Shown: positions 1 to 7,976, numbered from the stretch's first letter. The stretch: DNA of 64,000 nt from Bacillota bacterium (GCA_016280725.1 JAEEHF010000085.1:25821-89820); one strand, 5' to 3'. Program-made: numbers and translations. Notes: a model not told the origin generated them from the sequence alone.

Positions 1-234
1 TATAAGATTTAAACAGCATTTCAATGAGGTTCTAAATCGAAGCATATTGGTTATCGAACCATGCAATCTCATATAAATTTTATAATTACATGAATCAATA
101 TAATAATCTAATCGTAGATTATTTATTTCGATTAAAGTAGCAATAAGGTATTGATATCGTTGTAATTTAGAAATAGCATCTTCAGAATAACAAAGTGTTC
201 CAATAACTGTGTTTTCATATATTTTAATTTTCAT
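1..234 (-). CDS. Hypothetical protein, cut by window edge
   Basis: An open frame starts at an ATG at 234 (MKIKIYENTVIGTL...) and runs without a stop to base 1, giving at least 78 residues. I recognise no family. The ribosome binding site is weak (GGGATTGTG about 10 bases upstream). It follows the 49-residue gene at 268-417 in the same direction, so it is probably the next gene of that operon. Confidence 0.6.
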   Translation of the reverse strand, partial: MKIKIYENTVIGTLCYSEDAISKLQRYQYLIATLIEINNLRLDYYIDSCNYKIYMRLHGSITNMLRFRTSLKCCLNLI

Positions 235-267
235 GAAATAAATCACAATCCCAAAAAATTCTGCATC

Positions 268-417
268 TTATGATTCATTATTCATTCCCAATTGTTGTTT
301 TTGTTTAGTTTCATAAAAACCGTTCGATCTAAAAAAATCATATAGGATCATCCACATATAAACTGTTTCTTGCGACAACTTTTTTTCTTTCTTATTTGAT
401 TCAGTATTATTTTTCAT
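268..417 (-). CDS. Small hypothetical protein (49 aa)
   Basis: ATG at 417, TAA at 268-270. The protein is charged at the N-terminus (KNNTESNKKEKK) and has an aromatic helix followed by FFRSNGFYETK. Almost the same string, FLKNNGFYET, lies in the membrane protein at 4096-4440, so the two may share a short functional segment. A GGAAC stretch upstream is a poor ribosome binding site. No function can be assigned. Confidence 0.5.
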   Translation of the reverse strand: MKNNTESNKKEKKLSQETVYMWMILYDFFRSNGFYETKQKQQLGMNNES

Positions 418-446
418 AATAGTTCCATTTTTAAAGTAAAATATAA

Positions 447-905
447 TTATTCAACTAATACTGCATTGCTAATGATTCTTTTTAGCAATTCAGTTTCGTT
501 TTGCTTTCGTTCATAAATACGACGCAATGAAGCTAGCTCTTCAAAAGTTACTTGTATAGTATACATTTTCTTTGGCAATGGATCAGCTCCATTTAAAATA
601 TCGATAGTTCTTTTAAGATACTTAATAGATTCCGGTCCAACGCCATGCATATTAAGGAGCTCTTTATCGGAAAGTTTAGACAATTTAGAAATATCTGTTT
701 CTCCAGTATAAGTATCAATATAATCATACCGAGCTAGAATATTAAAAAGTCTAGCTGGTTGTATCCGTCCACTTCCTAGTTCATTGTATGCCTGCTCTAT
801 TGCTGTGCGAATAATATCATTGTTTACAACCATTGCAGTTTGATCCGAATCCACATCTTTAATGCGTCGTAGACCACGTTCATGAATACATCTATGTATA
901 GCCAT
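447..905 (-). CDS. HhH-domain protein, regulator-like paralogue
   Basis: 152 aa. Residues about 75-97 (LSDKELLNMHGVGPESIKYL) form a helix-hairpin-helix of the kind seen in the RNA polymerase alpha C-terminal domain. The preceding helical segment resembles the middle part of the proteins at 1499, 12658 and 15217, but the N-terminal helix-turn-helix of those proteins is missing, and a charged helical tail is added. The start is preceded by the recurrent leader GCTCAAATAGAAAGCGA. I infer DNA binding and perhaps a role in transcription control; no target is visible. Confidence 0.65.
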   Translation of the reverse strand: MAIHRCIHERGLRRIKDVDSDQTAMVVNNDIIRTAIEQAYNELGSGRIQPARLFNILARYDYIDTYTGETDISKLSKLSDKELLNMHGVGPESIKYLKRTIDILNGADPLPKKMYTIQVTFEELASLRRIYERKQNETELLKRIISNAVLVE

Positions 906-951
906 AATAACTTTTCGCTTTCTATTTGAGCTTTTTTAAAATATATAACAT

Positions 952-1461
952 CTATTTAAATGGTCTATATTGTACGTGCATCCATCTACGAGTAAGCCCT
1001 AGATCGCTTCTAAGTTTATCTATTTTTGCTTTTAGATTTTCTATAAAGTTTGGCGGTAAAATATCAATTATTTCATATTTGTTTTGTTTGGTATAATCGT
1101 AGAATCTTTTTATTTTTATAAGATCACAATACTTATTGTATTTTTCTTCGGATACTTCAAAAACTCCGTTTTCGTTGTAAGACTCGTCGTCAACATCCAA
1201 TTCCTCATCTAAAATTTTATAAGCTTCATGTTCGGTCATAAATCCAAGAGGATAATAAATTCTAATAAAATCATCATCTGGGCCAACCTCTATAAATGCT
1301 ACATAATATCCTGAGTGAATTTTGTCGATATCGCCAGCAATATATTGAGCTTGCTGACTAAGTTCGCGAAAAAACTTACTATCATCAGAATGATTATCGA
1401 TTTCAGAGACAATGCTTTTAATATTAGATATCTGTTCCTTAATAATATCTTCAAGAGACAT
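952..1461 (-). CDS. Hypothetical protein (169 aa)
   Basis: Acidic, mostly helical protein with an N-terminal coiled-coil-like stretch (residues 1-50) and a mixed region containing YYVAFIEVGPDDDFIRIYYP. No recognised domain. The start follows the shared leader GCTCAATTAGAAAGCGAG, which links it to the genes at 447, 3100, 12658 and 16186-17101. Function unknown. Confidence 0.6.
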   Translation of the reverse strand: MSLEDIIKEQISNIKSIVSEIDNHSDDSKFFRELSQQAQYIAGDIDKIHSGYYVAFIEVGPDDDFIRIYYPLGFMTEHEAYKILDEELDVDDESYNENGVFEVSEEKYNKYCDLIKIKRFYDYTKQNKYEIIDILPPNFIENLKAKIDKLRSDLGLTRRWMHVQYRPFK

Positions 1462-1498
1462 TTTTTTTCTCGCTTTCTAATTGAGCTACATAGACAAT

Positions 1499-1906
1499 TT
1501 ACAAATTGCATTTTTGTTTATACAAAATATTAGCTTTTCTAGCAAATTTTAGCGACATCGATCCAAAATTTCTAATTCCTAACAAAGTTTCATCAGAATA
1601 TGAATCCAATGATCCATTGTTGATTTCAATTTCACTAATTATACCAGCCCTATCAAGACATCTAAAAACTCTAGTTGCCTGTGGCTCTGTATCGCATGCT
1701 TCTAATATAGAATCATAAAAAAGATAATCAGCATCGCCGTTTACAGCATTGATATGATTTTTTTCTGAAATAATATGCTGTTTTTCTCTTTTATAAATTT
1801 GCATAACTCTTGAAGGACTTATACCAAACTGTATAGCAATATTACTATAAGATTGACCGCAATCTTTCAATGCAACAATTTCTCGATTTCTCTGTACAAG
1901 ATTCAT
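1499..1906 (-). CDS. HTH plus alpha-CTD-like HhH regulator
   Basis: 135 aa in two parts. Residues 3-35 are a sigma-region-4-like helix-turn-helix (REIVALKDCGQSYSNIAIQF, then GISPSRVMQIYKRE). Residues about 100-125 (YSDETLLGIRNFGSMSLKFA) are a helix-hairpin-helix like that of RNA polymerase alpha. The middle segment (DSILEACDTEPQATRVFRCL) is shared with the proteins at 447, 12658 and 15217. The start has an AAAGG ribosome binding site. I infer a transcription factor; which promoters it acts on is not shown. Confidence 0.7.
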   Translation of the reverse strand: MNLVQRNREIVALKDCGQSYSNIAIQFGISPSRVMQIYKREKQHIISEKNHINAVNGDADYLFYDSILEACDTEPQATRVFRCLDRAGIISEIEINNGSLDSYSDETLLGIRNFGSMSLKFARKANILYKQKCNL

Positions 1907-1949
1907 AAATGTATTAGCCTTTCGATATTAATTAAAAATATAATAGGTA

Positions 1950-2204
1950 TCATATTCTATGACTACGAGGGCATTCGTCGATTGTTAACTCGCATCTTGA
2001 ACAGTCAAAATCGCAATCATATTCTTCTCCTATATATCCGCAATCAGCGCATTCATATTTGTACACATGCGGAGATTTATAAAGTTTCTTTATTTGTATT
2101 CGATATATCAATGGTACATCACAATTACATCTGCATAATAAATGCGTATCCGAATCATAACAATCTATACGTTCTGGATGAACGAGTAGTATTTCTTTAG
2201 ACAT
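1950..2204 (-). CDS. Small zinc-ribbon protein
   Basis: ATG at 2204 (MSKEILLVHPERI) is chosen over the upstream in-frame start because a purine-rich site (AAGAGAAAGAG) lies just before it. The 84-residue protein has cysteine pairs CRCNC, CADC and CSRC, typical of a zinc ribbon, and ends in CPRSHRI. It lies just downstream of tRNA-Leu. No specific function. Confidence 0.6.
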   Translation of the reverse strand: MSKEILLVHPERIDCYDSDTHLLCRCNCDVPLIYRIQIKKLYKSPHVYKYECADCGYIGEEYDCDFDCSRCELTIDECPRSHRI

Positions 2205-2253
2205 ACAACTCTTTCTCTTAGTGATGCATAATATATGATCAAATATCAATAGG

Positions 2254-2336
<83 letters not shown>

Positions 2337-2343
2337 ATTTAAA

Positions 2344-2378
2344 TATAATAACGAGAGCTTCTTCCACGCTCGTTATTC
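2344..2378 (-). terminator. Hairpin before tRNA-Leu
   Basis: Perfect 9-bp stem AATAACGAG/CTCGTTATT with a 13-base loop, followed on the minus strand by ATATTT. It may end the transcript of the gene at 2390 or mark the tRNA 5' processing site. Confidence 0.6.
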
Positions 2379-2389
2379 ACCGCTTAAAA

Positions 2390-2677
2390 CTATATCATCA
2401 GTAAACGATGAATTTTACCATCTACTACATATAGTACACCCTCTGCTCCATCATAAGCATCAATGTAATAGTCGGTTGATTCATCAGGAATTTCTACTAC
2501 AATCAACTCAGAACAGTCACCGCTGCAATCGATACCCAGTTCTATAAGCTCAATAAGTTTCTTATTAGTATGACAATCGTTTGAATCCCATAGATTAACA
2601 TCTTCCAGGTTATACTTTTCTATAATATCCTGTTTAACATTAAAACCGCCAATGCAGTTGTTTATAGCAAGTTTCAT
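2390..2677 (-). CDS. Hypothetical protein (95 aa)
   Basis: The start ATG overlaps the stop of the zinc-finger gene upstream (ATGA), so the two are translationally coupled. Acidic soluble protein with an asparagine/glycine-rich start (MKLAINNCIGGFNVKQ) and a beta-rich end (EGVLYVVDGKIHRLLMI). No family recognised. Confidence 0.6.
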   Translation of the reverse strand: MKLAINNCIGGFNVKQDIIEKYNLEDVNLWDSNDCHTNKKLIELIELGIDCSGDCSELIVVEIPDESTDYYIDAYDGAEGVLYVVDGKIHRLLMI

Positions 2678-2868
2678 AATTTTTCCTCATTATTTTTGAT
2701 AAAATCTCTAAAGTCGTTTATGCATTTGTCACATAATTCGACCTCTAGATCAGGACGCCATTCTTTGCCCCAATTTCTTGGACAATATTTATAGGCACCG
2801 AATGCATAATATGCATCATTTCCTGTTATAGTTTTATTACATCGATCACACACTCGAGCTCGTGCCAT
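2674..2868 (-). CDS. Small zinc-finger protein
   Basis: 64 aa with CDRC near the N-terminus and CDKC near the C-terminus, consistent with one zinc-binding site, plus YKYCPRNWG in between. Ribosome binding site AAGGAGAG directly before ATG. A terminator-like hairpin stands in the leader (2879-2913). Function unknown. Confidence 0.6.
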   Translation of the reverse strand: MARARVCDRCNKTITGNDAYYAFGAYKYCPRNWGKEWRPDLEVELCDKCINDFRDFIKNNEEKL

Positions 2869-2878
2869 ATACTCTCCT

Positions 2879-2993
2879 TAAAAATATAAATCTAATCCCC
2901 GCCTATTAGATTTATGTTGAACTACCCCAACCAGTTGTCACACTTGGACTTCGCTACAGGTACTATTATTTCCCACATTAGCAAAGGTTCAAC
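2879..2993 (-). promoter_or_regulatory. Structured leader: closed RNA element plus hairpin
   Basis: The gap between tRNA-Lys and the gene at 2674 holds two nested structures on the minus strand. First comes a 78-base element closed by GTTGAAC/GTTCAAC (2987-2993 with 2916-2922), then a perfect 9-bp hairpin AAATCTAAT/ATTAGATTT followed by TATATTTTT, directly before the ribosome binding site. An 18-codon frame (MWEIIVPVAKSKCDNWLG) lies inside but has no well-placed ribosome binding site. A riboswitch-like or attenuator role is possible but unproven. Confidence 0.45.
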
Positions 2994-3011
2994 TCCTTAA
3001 TTAAATATCAA

Positions 3012-3087
3012 TGGTGCGCCCTATGGGTCTCGAACCCATGACCTTGAGATTAAAAGTCTCCTGCTCTACCAACTGAGCTAAAGGCGC
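3012..3087 (-). tRNA. tRNA-Lys (UUU)
   Basis: Complete cloverleaf: acceptor GCGCCTT with AGGGCGC, D-arm AGCTCAGTTGGTAGAGC, anticodon loop CTTTTAA, T-arm ATGGGTTCGAGACCCAT, and an encoded CCA. It lies in the same direction as its neighbours. Confidence 0.96.
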
Positions 3088-3099
3088 ATGAATATAATA

Positions 3100-3372
3100 C
3101 TAGCAGTCATCTATTTGCAAATGTTCAAGATAAACTGCTAGGAGTCTTCCAATATAAGTTATTTGACTATAGGATTCATTAAAGCTGTGTGCTATTAGAT
3201 TTCCACGTGGATCAACTACATTTAATCTACCAAATTTATCTATGCGCAACCCATAATCTCCATCCAAATATGCTTCTTTATTCGGATCGATAGAATTAGG
3301 AGCATGTTTATATGTATCCAATAGACAAAAAGCAGTGTTTACAAAATGTTCAGATGCTTCTCTATAGTTCAT
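3100..3372 (-). CDS. Hypothetical protein (90 aa)
   Basis: Small soluble protein; the central part (GDYGLRIDKFGRLNVVDPRG) looks like a beta hairpin. No family recognised. The leader carries the recurrent motif GCTCAGTTAGAAAGCGAG just before ATG. It lies upstream of tRNA-Lys in the same transcript. Confidence 0.6.
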   Translation of the reverse strand: MNYREASEHFVNTAFCLLDTYKHAPNSIDPNKEAYLDGDYGLRIDKFGRLNVVDPRGNLIAHSFNESYSQITYIGRLLAVYLEHLQIDDC

Positions 3373-3408
3373 TATATCTCGCTTTCTAACTGAGCATTAA
3401 AAAATTTT

Positions 3409-3969
3409 TTAAAGGTCGAGATCAAAAATATCAGTAAGTGATTTATTAAAAAATTCATAGATATAATCTAGCGATACCGGAGTATAGTCATTTGCATCTA
3501 CTCCAACATCAAATCTACGAAGTCCCTGCCATTGGTTTATTTCATTGGTTCTCTTTTTCGAATGAATATGTCCATGACACATAATGGATCCATACTCTCG
3601 TCCATTCCATGAAAAGAAAGGATAGTGTGACATACAGATTTTTAGACCATCAATATCAAATTCTTGATAATCATTTATTGTTTCAAAAATAGGCGGTTTA
3701 TCATCTTTATAGATATTTCGCTTGTCATGATTGCCAAAAATCAAATGAACGTGATTACAATTAATTTGAGATCGATATTTCATACATTTTGTATAACTAC
3801 CACCCATTGTAAAATCGCCAAGTATATACAAAATATCATTAATATTTACTGTATTATTAATATTGTCAATTAAAGTTTTGTCCATTTCGTCAACATCGTT
3901 GAATGGCCGATCAACATACCTAATAATATTAGCATGTCCAAAATGAGGATCTGATGTTAGAAATATCAT
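3409..3969 (-). CDS. Calcineurin-like metallophosphoesterase
   Basis: 186 aa with the full motif set of the family: D7-x-H9 (SDPHFGH), GDF at 51-53, GNHD at 79-82, H115 in SHYP and HGHIH at 132-136. These residues would bind two metal ions and cleave phosphoester bonds. Phage members often act on nucleotides or nucleic-acid ends, but the substrate cannot be read here. It lies among accessory genes; the leader has a weaker form of the GAAAGCGAG motif (GATAGCGAG). Confidence 0.88.
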   Translation of the reverse strand: MIFLTSDPHFGHANIIRYVDRPFNDVDEMDKTLIDNINNTVNINDILYILGDFTMGGSYTKCMKYRSQINCNHVHLIFGNHDKRNIYKDDKPPIFETINDYQEFDIDGLKICMSHYPFFSWNGREYGSIMCHGHIHSKKRTNEINQWQGLRRFDVGVDANDYTPVSLDYIYEFFNKSLTDIFDLDL

Positions 3970-4004
3970 TGTATCTCGCTATCTGTTGGAAACTTTTGAA
4001 AATA

Positions 4005-4080
4005 TCCGAGTTGCCCTACCACTTCTATCCTCGGATTTATGTCTAGTCTCTCATATATGGAATATAATACTAGACACCCG
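4005..4080 (-). promoter_or_regulatory. Two leader hairpins before phosphoesterase
   Basis: On the minus strand GTCTAGT pairs with ACTAGAC, then ATCCGAG pairs with CTCGGAT and is followed by ATTTTC. The second hairpin looks like a weak terminator placed shortly before the ribosome binding site, a layout repeated at several genes here. Confidence 0.4.
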
Positions 4081-4095
4081 CCATTTTATCTAAAA

Positions 4096-4440
4096 CTATG
4101 ATGAATGCTTTTCAAAATACTTAGCTGTTTTAACATTACCCTTAAAAATTGCTTGCGAAAGTAGTGCAACACTTATTTTGCATATAATAATTGTTGCTCC
4201 TCCGAAAAATATAAGCATACTCTTTTCCGGATTTTTATCGCACCATTTGGATACTTTATTAAATATTTTCATACTTATCGATGTGTCTTCTTGTTGAACA
4301 TCTTCGTTTGTTTTACTTTCTGCATCATTAATGGCATTATCAGGTGATATAGTTTCATAAAAACCATTATTTTTTAGAAAGTTTTCAAACTCCTTTGAAT
4401 CAACAGTTGGTACATTTTTCAAACTATCCGAATGACTCAT
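4096..4440 (-). CDS. Single-span membrane protein (114 aa)
   Basis: An acidic N-terminal part with FLKNNGFYETI (matching the small protein at 268) is followed by one hydrophobic segment (SMLIFFGGATIIICKISVAL) near residues 85-105. Ribosome binding site AAAGGAG. A promoter of the TTCGCA type lies at 4511-4536 and a leader hairpin between them. Function unknown. Confidence 0.6.
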   Translation of the reverse strand: MSHSDSLKNVPTVDSKEFENFLKNNGFYETISPDNAINDAESKTNEDVQQEDTSISMKIFNKVSKWCDKNPEKSMLIFFGGATIIICKISVALLSQAIFKGNVKTAKYFEKHSS

Positions 4441-4510
4441 TTTTTACTCCTTTCAAGAGTTTTTACAATGAGGAAAAATATAAGAGAGAGCCTTATCTCT
4501 CCCTCTCCTC

Positions 4511-4536
4511 ATTATACAACCGGAAAATTTTGCGAA
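4511..4536 (-). promoter_or_regulatory. Phage-type promoter
   Basis: Minus strand TTCGCA (4531-4536), 14-base spacer, TATAAT (4511-4516), then GAGG. It immediately follows the stop of the gene at 4537 and points to the gene at 4096. A GAGAGA/TCTCTC hairpin followed by TTATATTTTT lies in the leader. Confidence 0.8.
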
Positions 4537-4929
4537 TTACTCTGTCTCGTCAGATTGCTTTACTTTTCGTTTAGTAGTCTTTTCTGTACTTTTAATACGA
4601 TTTGCAAAAGTTTTTCGACTTTTTCGAGCATTAGACTTTACGCTATCTAAAATATGTTGCGGAGGCATGTTCGGATTCTTAGTAAGAATTTGAGAAATAT
4701 CAATCTCGTAAGCAATTGTTTTATTATCTCCTGGAATACGAATCTTTCCGTCGTGATTGTAGAAACTGAATAAAATCTTTTTGGTATAGATGTCGCGTGC
4801 TTGATACTCTATAAATGTAAGATCCGGAACTTCATGTATTGCCACAGTCCTTGGAGTCAACATAAAATATTTAATTATTGTTTGCCAGTCTTCAATGGTT
4901 AGAATGTAATGTCCCTCTCGTTTAATCAT
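4537..4929 (-). CDS. Hypothetical basic-tailed protein (130 aa)
   Basis: Mixed alpha/beta protein with a strongly basic, lysine/arginine-rich C-terminus (NARKSRKTFANRIKSTEKTT). The start ATG shares its first base with the stop of the upstream gene. No family recognised; the tail suggests nucleic-acid contact. Confidence 0.6.
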   Translation of the reverse strand: MIKREGHYILTIEDWQTIIKYFMLTPRTVAIHEVPDLTFIEYQARDIYTKKILFSFYNHDGKIRIPGDNKTIAYEIDISQILTKNPNMPPQHILDSVKSNARKSRKTFANRIKSTEKTTKRKVKQSDETE

Positions 4930-5102
4930 TATTTTACCTCTTTTTCTATATCCATAATAATCTTTTTGAGTTCTTTCGACTTTAATAAAGCTGCTTCCTT
5001 CTTTTTGGAGTCCGGAAGAGTCTTAATTCTTAAGTCAATAACTTCTAACTCTCGGAAAATATTTGAAATTACATAATCATTAAAAGTATTACCTATATAC
5101 AT
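4929..5102 (-). CDS. Small helical hypothetical protein
   Basis: ATG at 5102 (MYIGNTFNDYVISN) is preferred because GGAGTT precedes it; a longer frame begins 21 bases upstream. 57 aa, helical and charged (KKKEAALLKSKELKKIIMDI). It overlaps the end of the small membrane gene at 5093. Function unknown. Confidence 0.55.
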   Translation of the reverse strand: MYIGNTFNDYVISNIFRELEVIDLRIKTLPDSKKKEAALLKSKELKKIIMDIEKEVK

Positions 5103-5230
5103 AATACAACTCCATAAGCACATATAAATATTGTCGCTAATAAATTTAGAAAAAACATACTAGCTAAATATACGATTACAATAATGGCTAATGATATAAG
5201 TAATACTCGAATTAGAAATCCGGGCTCCAT
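5093..5230 (-). CDS. Very small membrane protein (45 aa)
   Basis: ATG at 5230 (a second ATG lies directly before it) with GGAGAGG upstream; TAG at 5093-5095. Almost the whole protein is hydrophobic (VLLISLAIIVIVYLASMFF), so one or two membrane spans. It lies between two coupled genes and overlaps the next start by 10 bases. Confidence 0.6.
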   Translation of the reverse strand: MEPGFLIRVLLISLAIIVIVYLASMFFLNLLATIFICAYGVVLCI

Positions 5231-5239
5231 CATCCTCTC

Positions 5240-5530
5240 CTAGTTATCGTTACGAACTTCTAACCACTTAAAATATTCTTCAGTAGTTAGTCCTTCTTTT
5301 TCAATAGACATAACTCGTTTATTAGTTTCAGCTTGAGTAATTGCGATTTGCATTTGTAAATCTGCATTTCTTTTTTGAATATCAAGCTTAATTAAATCGA
5401 CACCCCAAGTAAAAAAGAACAATCCAAATATTATCACACCTACTATAATAGATATGATTTTAATTATTTGACGATTATCATCCGCATCTTTTTGTAACTT
5501 GGCATAAATATGATCTTCAACTTGAACCAT
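5240..5530 (-). CDS. Membrane-anchored coiled-coil protein (96 aa)
   Basis: One membrane span (IIKIISIIVGVIIFGLFFF, residues about 22-41) is followed by an extended helix and the ending LTTEEYFKWLEVRNDN. Small proteins of this build are, from memory, common in gut phages, with unknown function. It is packed tightly with its neighbours. Confidence 0.65.
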   Translation of the reverse strand: MVQVEDHIYAKLQKDADDNRQIIKIISIIVGVIIFGLFFFTWGVDLIKLDIQKRNADLQMQIAITQAETNKRVMSIEKEGLTTEEYFKWLEVRNDN

Positions 5531-5536
5531 ATATTA

Positions 5537-5782
5537 TTACACCTCGCACATTGTTGAATATTCTAATAAAATCCATTCTGGAGATTTTATAGTAATATCT
5601 GGAATTGGTTCAGACCAAGGAGTGCTACCTTCAGTTACTAACATATAATCATGTAATTCATTCATATCAAACCAATATTTAGAATATTTTTCAGCATCTT
5701 CTCTAGTAAGATGTGGAATTTTTATTAGTTTATCATTTTCTGGAACTACATATAAGTATAGATCATAAAAACCGTTATCCAT
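5537..5782 (-). CDS. Hypothetical protein (81 aa)
   Basis: I start at the ATG at 5782 (MDNGFYDLYLYVVPEND), which overlaps the stop of the upstream gene and follows AAGGAG; the longer open frame upstream only shadows that gene. Soluble, with a WFDMNELHDYMLV helix. No family recognised. Confidence 0.55.
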   Translation of the reverse strand: MDNGFYDLYLYVVPENDKLIKIPHLTREDAEKYSKYWFDMNELHDYMLVTEGSTPWSEPIPDITIKSPEWILLEYSTMCEV

Positions 5783-5963
5783 TGTATAATGACTCCTTAT
5801 ATCGTATCCAGTCTTGTCGAAATGCCTCAATATCTTCGGGACTTCCTTCAATGATATAAATATCATCATCGAGCATATGAATACAATTGTGTAATCCAAC
5901 AAGGGATTTGAAGTATTCAAAATCAGGTATATCAGTTTTGAATATATATGTATTATCAATCAT
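5775..5963 (-). CDS. Hypothetical protein (62 aa)
   Basis: ATG at 5963 (MIDNTYIFKTDIPDFEYF) overlaps the stop of the 273-residue gene upstream; AGAGGAT acts as ribosome binding site. Acidic; the second half (IIEGSPEDIEAFRQDWIRY) looks alpha/beta. Function unknown. Confidence 0.55.
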   Translation of the reverse strand: MIDNTYIFKTDIPDFEYFKSLVGLHNCIHMLDDDIYIIEGSPEDIEAFRQDWIRYKESLYNG

Positions 5964-6777
5964 TAGCACTATCCTCTGCAGGTTTTAAAAGCTTCATTTT
6001 ACGATTTCGCCTTTCTTTTGTTTTAGCACTACGATCCTCGGCATGCTTAAGTTGACTTTTGAATGCTGCTCGAGGATTTGGAAATCCTAGTGTTTCAAAA
6101 TATTTACGAGATATGGCCATAGACAGGCCTATCTCTGGATTAAACACATCATTATCCATGCATTTACCAATCGTTTTTGTAGTGTCAGACCAAAATACTA
6201 TTACGGCCGGATCATTAATAATAACATGAGTTATAACGGGAATGTTCTTGATCATTATCTCTCCATCGTTTATGGATTTTACAATATTTCTAATAGTATC
6301 TTTAACATTAACTACTGATTCTGTTTTATTAAATACAACAGGATCACATTTCTCATTAGCTGTAAGTTGTTTGCATCCTAACATTGATTCAAAATCCGAT
6401 ACGAACTTTCTAGTATAAACAGCAGTAATCATATTAATTATTCTTGGAGTAGCTGTTATAGCTTGACAATGATAAATATATCTATTATCAAGACAACTCC
6501 ATTCACAACACATATCAGATACTTTGAATATAAATACTTCAAGAATTCTAGTATTAGGATTTGGTCCAACCACTGCTATGTATATATCGCGATAATCACT
6601 TTCTGATAAAATTGGCGTATCCCAACTAATGTTGCATGACAATCTAAAACCGTCATGTTTTAAATCGACATTGGTTGGCTTATTAATAAAATCAATACCG
6701 CAATATGAACAATCTTTTTTATAATTACTAAGAATTGCAACTTCGTACGGTTGATCAAATGCTACTAATCTATTCAT
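5956..6777 (-). CDS. Hypothetical protein (273 aa)
   Basis: Cysteine-containing N-terminal half (CSYCG, CCEWSC) and a C-terminal part with DVFNPEIGLSMAISRKYF, followed by a basic tail (KTKERRNRKMK). From memory a DVF(D/N)PEIGL segment recurs in uncharacterised phage proteins. It overlaps the DUF3310 gene upstream. No function assigned. Confidence 0.6.
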   Translation of the reverse strand: MNRLVAFDQPYEVAILSNYKKDCSYCGIDFINKPTNVDLKHDGFRLSCNISWDTPILSESDYRDIYIAVVGPNPNTRILEVFIFKVSDMCCEWSCLDNRYIYHCQAITATPRIINMITAVYTRKFVSDFESMLGCKQLTANEKCDPVVFNKTESVVNVKDTIRNIVKSINDGEIMIKNIPVITHVIINDPAVIVFWSDTTKTIGKCMDNDVFNPEIGLSMAISRKYFETLGFPNPRAAFKSQLKHAEDRSAKTKERRNRKMKLLKPAEDSAND

Positions 6778-7015
6778 TTACATACTCTTTCTGTTTAGAA
6801 AATTCTATTAATTTTATAAGATACCACTTAGCTTTTTCTAAATCTTCGATTTCGTTGCCTTTATTTTCATATCGCCATATGTATTTTAAAATATTACCTT
6901 TTAAATATCCACAAAAAGCTTCAGTGGTCATACTAGATTTAATGGCATCAATACATTCAATATCTCCTTGTGTATAGTGATCGGGATGATTTACCATATC
7001 TTTTTCAAGAACCAT
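6770..7015 (-). CDS. DUF3310 family protein
   Basis: 81 aa with the family pattern: NHPDHYTQG near the start, IECIDAI, then FCGYLKGNILKYIWRYENKG and an EDLEKAKWYL helix. DUF3310 proteins are widespread in phages near nucleotide-metabolism genes; the biochemical role is not established, though a nucleotide-related one is suspected. ATG has AGGAGT upstream. Confidence 0.9.
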   Translation of the reverse strand: MVLEKDMVNHPDHYTQGDIECIDAIKSSMTTEAFCGYLKGNILKYIWRYENKGNEIEDLEKAKWYLIKLIEFSKQKEYVNE

Positions 7016-7024
7016 ATATAACTC

Positions 7025-7240
7025 CTAATATTTAGGTGTACGTTTAGCAACTATTCTAACCGTTTCTGATTCAGTATGTTTTGTTTTAGATGCATTATGT
7101 TTTTTATTTCGTTTTTTAGAACAACAATCAGAATATCCATTACGATATCCTAGCATCCAAAATAACAATAATAGAGCAATTTCCAATAAACATAGTAATA
7201 TAATAATTATTACTTGAAATGTAGCTGAGTTTAAAAACAT
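7025..7240 (-). CDS. Small membrane protein (71 aa)
   Basis: N-terminal membrane helix (VIIIILLCLLEIALLLLFWM) followed by GYRNGYSDCC and a basic tail. The TM-then-GYxxGY layout matches the 55-residue protein at 8767. Ribosome binding site GAGGAAT. Unknown function; a membrane regulator or holin-like accessory role is possible. Confidence 0.6.
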   Translation of the reverse strand: MFLNSATFQVIIIILLCLLEIALLLLFWMLGYRNGYSDCCSKKRNKKHNASKTKHTESETVRIVAKRTPKY

Positions 7241-7244
7241 TATC

Positions 7245-7976
7245 CTATTCCTCTATCATAGTTTCACTAAATAAAACACCGAGTATAAATCCGCCTAACC
7301 AATTTCCAATAGTAGTAAATACCAATTGAATAAATGCTTGCAATATACTAATTTTACCAGCAAGTATACCAAATGGAAGAAAAAACATATTAGCTATACT
7401 ATGCTCAAACCCACAAGCAACGAAAGCGGTTATAGGAAAAAGAACAGCTATAAAACGTTCAATTTTAGAACATGTCGGTTCTATATACACACTTATCCAT
7501 ACCGCTAAACATACTAAAATGTTGCACGCTAATCCTTTTGCAAAAATAACCAATTCAGATTGATTGCATTTAGAAACAGCTATATCGGTTAGAGTAGAAT
7601 AATCAAAATTACATGCTACTACTAATGCGAACATAGCCATTGCTCCAATAAAATTAGAAATATAATTTGTTAATAATAATTTAGTTGGTGAATATGCTTT
7701 ATTTGTTGCATCTGTTTCTCCACTAAGCAATCCTCTAATCATGCAGTTTCCAGTGAATAATTCAGCTCCAGTCACAACTACAAAAAATAGTCCAGAAGAA
7801 AACATAATACCACATACTATTTTATTACATCCTTCTTCCTTGGCTATACTCATAAGTAATGCGCCAATTGATATAAACATACCGGCCAATATACCAAGGT
7901 TTATAGATTGATTCAAATGTAATTTATTTTTTAGTATCTTTACCGCAATAATAGCTTTTTTATTTTCGTCTAACAT
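7245..7976 (-). CDS. Formate/nitrite transporter (FNT) family channel
   Basis: 243 aa with about six membrane spans and FNT signatures: GAELFTGN at 70-77, KGLACNILVCLAVW at 147-160, GFEHSIANM at 189-197 (with the family's pore histidine, H192) and GNWLGG near 224-229. The family passes formate, nitrite, hydrosulfide or related small anions across the inner membrane. The protein looks intact and near full family length. It lies between a small membrane gene and an ADP-ribosylglycohydrolase-like gene. A phage-borne copy is unusual; the substrate cannot be told from sequence alone. Confidence 0.88.
   Translation of the reverse strand: MLDENKKAIIAVKILKNKLHLNQSINLGILAGMFISIGALLMSIAKEEGCNKIVCGIMFSSGLFFVVVTGAELFTGNCMIRGLLSGETDATNKAYSPTKLLLTNYISNFIGAMAMFALVVACNFDYSTLTDIAVSKCNQSELVIFAKGLACNILVCLAVWISVYIEPTCSKIERFIAVLFPITAFVACGFEHSIANMFFLPFGILAGKISILQAFIQLVFTTIGNWLGGFILGVLFSETMIEE

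Noticed and set aside
2925..2979. Leader peptide MWEIIVPVAKSKCDNWLG
   Set aside because: AAGGAG is 14 bases from the ATG, too far, and the sequence is better explained by RNA pairing.
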